A stretch of 36,604 nt of DNA from an uncultured Lachnospiraceae bacterium (lineage in GTDB: Bacteria > Bacillota > Clostridia > Lachnospirales > Lachnospiraceae), in NCBI GenBank assembly GCA_902797675.1, contig CADBTR010000038.1, positions 1 through 36,604 on the forward strand. Reading direction: 5' to 3'. A program made the translations under genes and the position numbers. Below, one piece after another: positions 7,944 to 13,763 of this stretch. Each line of letters opens with the position of its first letter. The first letter of the stretch is position 1. The notes below the pieces were generated by a model. It saw nothing but the letters and a program-made list of their open reading frames with translations. It had not been told where the DNA came from and searched no databases.

Positions 7944-8891
7944 TTAAATTTCAAGCTGCGAAATTACCTCTTTTAACGCATCCGAGCTCTTGCGGAATTT
8001 TTCCACTTCCTCCTCGGTCAGTTTTACTTCCACTTTGCCCTTGACACCATTCGGTCCTACGATCGTAAGGCAACTTGTACAGACATCTTCCACGCCATAC
8101 TCACCATGCATCATGGTCGATACCGTTACCATGGATTCGTATGCCGCAAGGATCATACTGCAAAGATTTACCACTGCCATAGATACGCCGTAGAATGTAG
8201 CGCCCTTTCTCTTGATGATCTCACCGCCTGATTTATGTACATATTCTTCCAGGAGTCCCTCGTTGAACTCATCCAGATTCTGTCCGTAGCTGTTTGCGAT
8301 CCTTGTGTATTCATGCATCGGAACACCTGCCACGCTGGCACATGACCATGGCACAAAAGAGCTGTCACCATGCTCGCCGAATACATAAGCATGAATATTC
8401 TTCTGAGCGATCTGGAAATGGTTGGAAATACCGTAACGAAGTCTTGTAGTGTCAAGCAACGTTCCGGATCCGATTACCTGTCTCTCCTCCAGTCCGGAAA
8501 CCTTTAAGAACGCATAAGTCATAACGTCCACCGGATTGGCAACCACGATATAAATCGCATTCGGAGCTACCGGCGCGATCTTCGGGGCAATGTCTTTGAT
8601 AATGTTTACATTCGTCTGAGCAAGCTCGATTCTGGTTTGTCCCGGTTTTCTCGGCACTCCTGATGTAATAATAACGATATCAGAATCTTTCGCATCTGCA
8701 TAATCTCCGGAAAATACATTGATCGGATCACGGAATGCAGTACCCTGAACGATATCCATCGCCTCCCCATCAACCTTATCCTTGTTAATGTCAATGATGA
8801 CGATTTCAGAAGCAAATGCTTCCATAGAGAGTGTGTAAGCGATTGTTGCGCCTACACTGCCTGCGCCTATAACGGTAATTTTACTTGCCAT
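7944..8891 (-). CDS. mdh: LDH-fold 2-hydroxyacid dehydrogenase, predicted malate-specific
   Basis: A 315-aa NAD-dependent dehydrogenase of the L-lactate/malate dehydrogenase family. The Rossmann start is VIGAGSVGATIAY, and Asp34 at the end of strand 2 indicates NAD preference. Catalytic residues are visible: R87, N118, D147 with R150, and H174 in GEHGDS. The substrate-specificity position (residue 102 in LDH numbering) is R81 in the loop VPRKPGQTR. Lactate dehydrogenases have Gln there and malate dehydrogenases Arg, and Q102R is known to switch Bacillus LDH to malate. The rest of the protein looks LDH-like (KGATFYG), so automated annotation may say ldh. The ATG at 8891 was chosen over an upstream in-frame ATG (8990) because GAAAGGAG precedes it and the promoter lies between the two. 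It is the first gene of the fumC-hdr-flx operon. Confidence 0.85.
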   Translation of the reverse strand: MASKITVIGAGSVGATIAYTLSMEAFASEIVIIDINKDKVDGEAMDIVQGTAFRDPINVFSGDYADAKDSDIVIITSGVPRKPGQTRIELAQTNVNIIKDIAPKIAPVAPNAIYIVVANPVDVMTYAFLKVSGLEERQVIGSGTLLDTTRLRYGISNHFQIAQKNIHAYVFGEHGDSSFVPWSCASVAGVPMHEYTRIANSYGQNLDEFNEGLLEEYVHKSGGEIIKRKGATFYGVSMAVVNLCSMILAAYESMVTVSTMMHGEYGVEDVCTSCLTIVGPNGVKGKVEVKLTEEEVEKFRKSSDALKEVISQLEI

Positions 8892-8927
8892 AATAGAACT
8901 CCTTTCGTAAATTGAATATTTTGTTGT

Positions 8928-8945
8928 TTGACAATTAATTAACAA
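8928..8945. promoter_or_regulatory. Rex-like redox operator
   Basis: The 18-base site TTGACAATTAATTAACAA is an imperfect palindrome. It fits the Rex consensus reported for Clostridia (TTGTTAA, four bases, TTAACAA): one half matches exactly and the other matches five of seven. It sits immediately downstream of the -10 element, at roughly +3 to +20, where a bound repressor would block initiation. Rex releases DNA when NADH is high, so the operon would be induced under reducing conditions. The consensus is known; binding here is inferred. Confidence 0.72.
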
Positions 8946-8954
8946 TCTCTTAGC

Positions 8955-8983
8955 ATTATACCATAATACGACGGTTTTTGCAA
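8955..8983 (-). promoter_or_regulatory. sigma-A-type promoter of the mdh-fumC-hdr-flx operon
   Basis: On the minus strand a TTGCAA -35 element (8978-8983) is followed after exactly 17 bases by a perfect TATAAT -10 element (8955-8960). The predicted start is near 8948, giving a leader of about 57 bases that contains the Rex-like site and the GAAAGGAG ribosome site of mdh. Confidence 0.8.
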
Positions 8984-9060
8984 GTCCCAAAAGTGCCTAT
9001 TTTACAGGGTTTTAGTTAGTTTTGTCTAACTTTTTCATCTCCCTCCTACTCGTTTTTCGC

Positions 9061-9150
9061 GCCTGCGAACAGCTTGAAGCACAGCCTCTCGCTGTTCTTG
9101 CGGGCATCTAATGCCGGCTTGTGCAAGCACAGCTGGCACTGATGCCCTGC
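9061..9150. repeat. structured palindromic element with two competing hairpins
   Basis: Two strong inverted repeats lie side by side in the 325-base gap between mdh and pnp. The first pairs GCCTGCGAACAGC (9061-9073) with GCTGTTCTTGCGGGC (9091-9105). The second pairs GGGCATC (9102-9108) with GATGCCC (9141-9147) and contains an inner 12-bp stem with one bulge around the loop AA. They share the GGGC bases, so they cannot form fully at the same time. The element lies beyond the pnp terminator and before the mdh promoter. It may be a dispersed palindromic repeat or a folded RNA; no gene was recognised in it. Confidence 0.6.
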
Positions 9151-9156
9151 TGCTAC

Positions 9157-9199
9157 AAAAAAACACATGAAAGATCTTACCGATCCGCCATGTGTTTTT
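9157..9199 (-). terminator. intrinsic terminator after pnp
   Basis: Read on the minus strand, an 11-bp stem (AAAAACACATG with CATGTGTTTTT) encloses a 19-base loop that has a small GATC/GATC inner stem. It is followed by a run of seven T. It begins 18 bases after the pnp stop codon. The plus strand also has a T-rich tail, so it could act in both directions, but no plus-strand gene needs it. Confidence 0.82.
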
Positions 9200-9216
9200 C
9201 TCTTTTCTATACTGTT

Positions 9217-11310
9217 TTATTTTACATCTTTCATGCTGAAGCTGATTCTTCCCATCTTATCTTTTCCGAGGCATACGACCTTGACGACATCGCCAAGCGT
9301 AAGCACATCCTCAACTCTGTTGATTCTATCCCTGGAAATCTTGGATATATGAACCATGCCCTCTTTTCCCGGAGCAAATTCAAGGAATGCACCGAATTCT
9401 TTGATACTGATGACTTTTCCTTCAAAGATCTGTCCCTCTTCAAAATCGGTCACAATAATTTCAATCAGGCGGATTGCCTCATCAATCTTATCCTTGTCAA
9501 TACCGCATACAGATACGGCACCGTCATCGGTGATATCGATTTTGACGCCGGTCTGCTCAATAATCGCATTGATCGTCTTGCCTTTCTGTCCTACCACATC
9601 ACCGATCTTTGCAGGATCGATCTTCAACTGCTTGATCTTCGGAGCAAGAGGAGCAACTTCCGGTCTCGGCGCTGCGATTGCCGGTTTCATGCAATTCTCC
9701 ATGATAAACATTCTCGCCTCACGGCATCTTGCGATGGCGCCCTCTACAATGGAACGTGTCAGGCCGTGAATCTTGATATCCATCTGGATTGCTGTGATAC
9801 CCGCATCGGTACCGGTTACCTTAAAGTCCATATCTCCAAAGAAGTCTTCCAATCCCTGGATATCCGTCAATAATACATAATCATCATCTGTTTCGCCTGT
9901 AACAAGTCCGCAGGAAATTCCTGCCACCATCTTCCTGATCGGAACACCTGCCGCCATCAGGGACATGCAGGATGCACAGGTGGAAGCCATTGATGTGGAA
10001 CCGTTGGACTCGAAAGTTTCAGATACGGTACGGATCGCATAAGGGAATTCTTTCTCACTCGGCAATACCGGAAGCAAAGCTCTCTCTGCAAGAGCTCCAT
10101 GTCCGATCTCACGGCGTCCCGGTCCTCTGGATACTTTTGTCTCGCCTACGGAATAAGACGGGAAATTATAATGATGCATATATCTCTTGGATGTCTCGTT
10201 CTCATTTAATCCGTCCAGTTTCTGTGCCTCGGAAAGCGGTGCCAATGTGCAGACATTGCAGATCTGTGTCTGTCCTCTGGTAAACATCGCAGAACCGTGT
10301 ACACGCGGAATGATATCAACTTCTGCAGCCAGCGGACGGATCTGTGTGATCTCTCTGCCGTCCGGTCTCTTATGATCTTTTAAAATCATCTTGCGGACTG
10401 TCTTTTTCTCATATTGATATACTGCTTCGTCAATTAATGCAAGCCATTCCTCTTTGTCTGCAAAGCTCTCCGCAAGCTTGTCTTTGAGGCTTCTGATCCG
10501 ATCTTCGCGAACCTGCTTGTCCTCAGCAAACATGACTACTTCCATCTCTGCCGGCGGAACAATTTCCTTAATTGCCGCAAACAGTTCATCCGGAATCGCG
10601 CAGCTGGTATATTCATGCTTCGGCTTACCGCACTCGGCAACGATCGTATCGATAAATGCGATAATTTTCTTATTTACTTCATCTGCCTGATAAATTGCCT
10701 CGATCATCTTCTCTTCCGGAATCTCATTTGCACCGGCCTCGATCATGATCACTTTTTCTCTCGTGGAAGCTACTGTCAATTTCAAATCTGAAACTGCCGT
10801 CTGTGCTGCGGAAGGATTGATCACAAATTCTCCGTTGATCATTCCCACCTGTGTTGTCGCACAAGGTCCGTCAAAAGGAATATCGGAAATCGCCACTGCA
10901 ATGGCAGAACCCAGCATAGCAGTCAGTTCCGGCGCACATTCCGGATCCACGGACATAACCATGTTATTCAATGTGACATCATTTCTGTAATCTTTCGGAA
11001 AAAGCGGTCTCATCGGACGATCAATAACACGGGATGTCAGGATCGCATTTTCCGACGCTTTCCCTTCTCTTTTATTGAAACCACCCGGAATCTTGCCTAC
11101 CGAGTACATCTTTTCCTCATATTCCACACTTAACGGGAAGAAATCAATCCCGTCTCTCGGTTTCTCAGATGCTGTCGCTGTGGAAAGCACAACTGTATCG
11201 CCATAATGCATAAATGCGGCACCGTTTGCCTGTTTGGCAACACGTCCCACATCGACAGTCAGAGTTCTGCCTGCCAGTTCCATACTAAAACTCTTATAAT
11301 TCTTTTCCAT
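9217..11310 (-). CDS. pnp: polyribonucleotide nucleotidyltransferase (PNPase)
   Basis: A 697-aa phosphorolytic 3'-5' exoribonuclease of normal length. Two RNase PH-like domains are separated by a helical region. They are followed by a KH domain (IGDVVGQKGKTINAI, around residues 560-620) and a C-terminal S1 RNA-binding domain (GKVISIKEFGAFLEF through GRISFSMKDV). The FTRGQTQ motif marks the start of the second catalytic core. It works in the cytoplasm in mRNA decay, normally as a trimer. It follows rpsO, the classic bacterial order, with about 100 bases between them that hold a perfect 13-bp hairpin. The ribosome site is a modest AGGTAAG. A strong terminator follows the gene. Confidence 0.97.
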   Translation of the reverse strand: MEKNYKSFSMELAGRTLTVDVGRVAKQANGAAFMHYGDTVVLSTATASEKPRDGIDFFPLSVEYEEKMYSVGKIPGGFNKREGKASENAILTSRVIDRPMRPLFPKDYRNDVTLNNMVMSVDPECAPELTAMLGSAIAVAISDIPFDGPCATTQVGMINGEFVINPSAAQTAVSDLKLTVASTREKVIMIEAGANEIPEEKMIEAIYQADEVNKKIIAFIDTIVAECGKPKHEYTSCAIPDELFAAIKEIVPPAEMEVVMFAEDKQVREDRIRSLKDKLAESFADKEEWLALIDEAVYQYEKKTVRKMILKDHKRPDGREITQIRPLAAEVDIIPRVHGSAMFTRGQTQICNVCTLAPLSEAQKLDGLNENETSKRYMHHYNFPSYSVGETKVSRGPGRREIGHGALAERALLPVLPSEKEFPYAIRTVSETFESNGSTSMASTCASCMSLMAAGVPIRKMVAGISCGLVTGETDDDYVLLTDIQGLEDFFGDMDFKVTGTDAGITAIQMDIKIHGLTRSIVEGAIARCREARMFIMENCMKPAIAAPRPEVAPLAPKIKQLKIDPAKIGDVVGQKGKTINAIIEQTGVKIDITDDGAVSVCGIDKDKIDEAIRLIEIIVTDFEEGQIFEGKVISIKEFGAFLEFAPGKEGMVHISKISRDRINRVEDVLTLGDVVKVVCLGKDKMGRISFSMKDVK

Positions 11311-11354
11311 TCTTCTTACCTGCCAATCTTTTTTTCAACGATATCATGTATTAA

Positions 11355-11384
11355 GAATAGACAAGGCGAAAGCCTTGTCTATTC
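11355..11384. other. perfect 13-bp hairpin between rpsO and pnp
   Basis: GAATAGACAAGGC is followed by a 4-base loop and its exact complement. On the transcribed minus strand the loop is TTTC, and no T-run follows, so it is not a standard terminator. In E. coli the rpsO-pnp region carries an RNase III-cleaved stem that lets PNPase control its own mRNA. A similar processing or stabilising role here is possible but only inferred from position. It could also be a palindromic repeat. Confidence 0.7.
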
Positions 11385-11411
11385 CCGCTCAGGACCTGCA
11401 CCCTGAAATTA

Positions 11412-11678
11412 TTACTTTCTGATACCCAATCTCTCAATCAGTGAACGATAGCCTTCCAAGTCATTTTTCTTCAAGTAATCAAGTAAACCTCTTCTCTTAC
11501 CGATCATCTTATACATACCGCGTCTGGAATGATGATCTTTCTGATTTACTTTCAAATGCTCTGTAAGCTCGTTGATTCTCTCTGTGAGAATTGCGATCTG
11601 AACTTCCGGTGATCCTGTATCACCCTCTGTTCTTCCATAAGCCTTGATCAGTTCTGTTTTCTTTTCCTTTGAAATCAT
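11412..11678 (-). CDS. rpsO: 30S ribosomal protein S15
   Basis: An 88-aa protein matching S15 in length and sequence, including the [17 protein letters not shown] segment, the [17 protein letters not shown] 16S-rRNA-binding region and the C-terminal RRGLLDYLK. It binds the central domain of 16S rRNA early in 30S assembly. The ribosome site is GGAGG before the ATG. The gene has its own promoter about 110 bases upstream and is followed by pnp, as in many bacteria. S15 often represses its own translation through its mRNA leader; the roughly 100-base untranslated region here leaves room for this. Confidence 0.97.
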   Translation of the reverse strand: MISKEKKTELIKAYGRTEGDTGSPEVQIAILTERINELTEHLKVNQKDHHSRRGMYKMIGKRRGLLDYLKKNDLEGYRSLIERLGIRK

Positions 11679-11779
11679 GATAAAAATCCTCCATTTTAAT
11701 TTTAATTTTAATTCTTTATGAATCGCTTAACACGTCAGCCCCGGTCGGAGTGTCCAAAAACCGAGTGTCAGCTCAAACA
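11679..11779 (-). promoter_or_regulatory. long rpsO 5' leader, candidate S15 autoregulatory RNA
   Basis: From the predicted transcription start to the rpsO ATG there are about 100 untranslated bases. The first half is GC-richer and can pair locally, for example TCGG with CCGA and ACAC with GTGT. The second half is A/T-rich and carries the GGAGG site. Several unrelated S15-binding leader folds are known in bacteria. Whether this is one cannot be settled from a single sequence. Confidence 0.4.
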
Positions 11780-11785
11780 GTTCAT

Positions 11786-11814
11786 ACTATACTATACTTT
11801 TCCGGGAAAGTCAA
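11786..11814 (-). promoter_or_regulatory. sigma-A-type promoter of rpsO-pnp
   Basis: On the minus strand TTGACT (11809-11814) is followed after 17 bases by TATAGT (11786-11791), in a short TATAG repeat. The -35 lies about eight bases past the stop of the upstream SDR gene, so rpsO-pnp has its own start even though no terminator separates it from that gene. Confidence 0.75.
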
Positions 11815-11821
11815 GGGGATT

Positions 11822-12580
11822 TTAGACGCAAGTATAACCCCCGTCTACCGGAAGGATTGCTCCGGTAACATAGGATGCCTCCTCAGACGCCAGAAATACT
11901 GCAGCAGGTGCAATCTCCCCGCCGTTTCCATATCTTCCGAGAGGTACCGTTGCCTTCATATATGCCTGAAAAGACTCCGTGCTCAACGTTTCCTCTGTCA
12001 GTTCCGTAGCAAAATATCCCGGGCAGATACAATTGCAATTAATGCCGTATTTTGCCCACTCCGCTGCCGTTGCCCTTGTAAAATTAACAACCGCGCCTTT
12101 TGCCGCATGATATGCTGCAGACGGAAGCGCCGTATTGCCCACAAGCCCGTACATGGAAGCGATATTGATGATTCTTCCGTATTTCTTCTCGATCATCAAC
12201 TTGCCAAATTCTCTGGTCATAAGGAAGACGCCGGTTAGATCCACATCAAGATCTTTATTCCAGTCCTCAAGTGTCGTATTCTCAATCGGAATGGTTGCGC
12301 CTGCACCGGCATTGTTAATCAGAATATCAACTTTACCGTATTCCTCTTTCACTTTCTGTGCCGCTGCCTCTACCTTTTTCTCATCTGTCACGTCACACGG
12401 AACGCTAAGACACTTTACGCCAAATGCCTCGATCTCTTTTTTTACTTCCTCCAGACGCTCCGCTCTTCTCGCAAGAATTGCAAGATCAGCTCCCTGCTGT
12501 GCCAGACCTTTTGCCATCTGAACGCCGAGTCCTGATGATGCACCTGTGACAACCGCCACTCTTCCCTTCAAATCAAACAT
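11822..12580 (-). CDS. short-chain dehydrogenase/reductase, gluconate 5-dehydrogenase-like
   Basis: A 252-aa classical SDR. The cofactor motif TGASSGLG is near residue 13, NNAG is near residue 90, and the catalytic set includes a serine in the NIASMYG region and the YHAAK Tyr/Lys pair. The C-terminal TGAILPVDGGY segment is typical of the family. The NADP-type ARR after strand 2 suggests NADP(H). SDR substrate cannot be read reliably from sequence. The CPGYFATEL segment resembles gluconate 5-dehydrogenases, but a 3-oxoacyl-ACP reductase-like or hydroxysteroid dehydrogenase activity is possible. It stands alone between mscS and rpsO with its own good promoter and an AGGAGGATATC ribosome site, giving no pathway clue. 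Confidence 0.85.
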   Translation of the reverse strand: MFDLKGRVAVVTGASSGLGVQMAKGLAQQGADLAILARRAERLEEVKKEIEAFGVKCLSVPCDVTDEKKVEAAAQKVKEEYGKVDILINNAGAGATIPIENTTLEDWNKDLDVDLTGVFLMTREFGKLMIEKKYGRIINIASMYGLVGNTALPSAAYHAAKGAVVNFTRATAAEWAKYGINCNCICPGYFATELTEETLSTESFQAYMKATVPLGRYGNGGEIAPAAVFLASEEASYVTGAILPVDGGYTCV

Positions 12581-12645
12581 GATATCCTCCTGTTTCTGTT
12601 TTATTATTGAAATATGCCCCTTTCTGTTAGTTACAACATACTTAA

Positions 12646-12674
12646 AGTGTACCGCATAATCCCCTCATTGTCAA
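12646..12674 (-). promoter_or_regulatory. sigma-A-type promoter of the SDR gene
   Basis: A consensus TTGACA (12669-12674, minus strand) and TACACT (12646-12651) are separated by 17 bases, about 65 bases before the SDR start codon. A small CGGG/CCCG inverted repeat just upstream is too weak to serve as a terminator for mscS. Confidence 0.72.
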
Positions 12675-12713
12675 ACGGGTACAACTCCCGGTCTCAATGC
12701 ATTTTGTATCTCG

Positions 12714-13739
12714 TTAATGTACAGAAACCTGTCCTTCTTTGATATGCACATCCAACTGATTGTAAGGAATCTCAATTCCGGCCTTATCAAGTTCCCGCTT
12801 CATATTCTCTTTTAACCGGAAATATGCATCCCAATAATCCTTCGTTGCCACCCAGACCCGCAGCTCCATGGTCACTTCACTGGCAGCCAGATCGGCAACA
12901 TAAACCTCTACTTTTTTTTCTTTTAAGCGGGCTGGATCTGTCTCCGCCATCTTTCTTAATACGTTTTTTGCCTGTTCCACGTTATTGTCATAATTGATCC
13001 CCACTCTCAGATCGATCCTTCTGGTATCAAAAGCCGACGCATTTGTCACATGGGAATTTGACAAAGAGCCGTTGGGAATCGTGATCATTTTATTGTCCAC
13101 GGTAACGATCACCGTGTAGAACAGATCGATTTTATTAACCGTACCCTCTTTTCCGCTGGATCCGTCTATAATATAATCCCCAACCCGGAAAGGCTTTAAT
13201 AAAAGAATCAAAACGCCGCCGGCAAAGTTTGAAAAACTGCCCTGCAATGCCAGACCGATGGTAAGACCTGCGGTACTGAGCAAAGCGATAAAGGATGTTG
13301 TCTGGATCCCGATCTGATTACAGATAATGATCAAAAGCACAAAATATAGCAACGCCTGAATCAGGGAATCTAAAAACTTCTGTACGCTAAGTTCAATCTT
13401 TGAGCGCTGCATAAATTTATTGACAATCTTCATCAACAGCCGGATCACAAGTTTTCCGATAAAAAAGAGCGCCAGCGCGATCAGGAGATTAATCCCGAAA
13501 GCAATGATCTTGGGAATATATCCCTGCAGCGTCTGTACCAGTTGATTTGCATTTTCCACCGCTTCATTCAGATTATCCGAAATCTCGGCATTTACACTTT
13601 CCAGTGAAAGATCTGCAGTTGTTTCCTCCTGCAGGGTAGTCTCTATCGCCGAAGTATCTTCCGCCACAGTTTCCGAGACGGCAGTTACGGTATCTGCCGC
13701 CCCCGTTTCCGCAGATAACAGCCGGATTAAAAAACTCAT
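12714..13739 (-). CDS. mscS: MscS-family mechanosensitive channel
   Basis: A 341-aa membrane channel that opens under membrane tension to release solutes in hypo-osmotic shock. The first 70 residues are rich in Thr, Glu and Ala with no clear fold and include a repeated T-x-E pattern. Three hydrophobic segments follow at about residues 75-100, 120-140 and 150-185. The last is the pore helix with the glycine/alanine pattern STAGLTIGLALQGSFSNFAGG. After it come the beta-domain (FRVGDYII, ITIPNGSLSNS) and the alpha/beta cytoplasmic vestibule. The N-terminal extension before the first membrane helix is longer than in E. coli MscS. It lies 24 bases after glgB with a GAGAGGAG ribosome site, so it is probably co-transcribed with it. 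Confidence 0.92.
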   Translation of the reverse strand: MSFLIRLLSAETGAADTVTAVSETVAEDTSAIETTLQEETTADLSLESVNAEISDNLNEAVENANQLVQTLQGYIPKIIAFGINLLIALALFFIGKLVIRLLMKIVNKFMQRSKIELSVQKFLDSLIQALLYFVLLIIICNQIGIQTTSFIALLSTAGLTIGLALQGSFSNFAGGVLILLLKPFRVGDYIIDGSSGKEGTVNKIDLFYTVIVTVDNKMITIPNGSLSNSHVTNASAFDTRRIDLRVGINYDNNVEQAKNVLRKMAETDPARLKEKKVEVYVADLAASEVTMELRVWVATKDYWDAYFRLKENMKRELDKAGIEIPYNQLDVHIKEGQVSVH

Positions 13740-13763
13740 ATCAGACTCCTCTCTTCTGTTTCC

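Noticed and set aside
9121-9873. A 250-codon open frame on the plus strand
   Set aside because: It lies opposite pnp, which is certain, has no ribosome site and reads as a Cys/His/Leu-rich antisense shadow.
12675-12713. Terminator for mscS from a CGGG/CCCG inverted repeat
   Set aside because: Only four pairs with a seven-base loop and three T; it also overlaps the next promoter.
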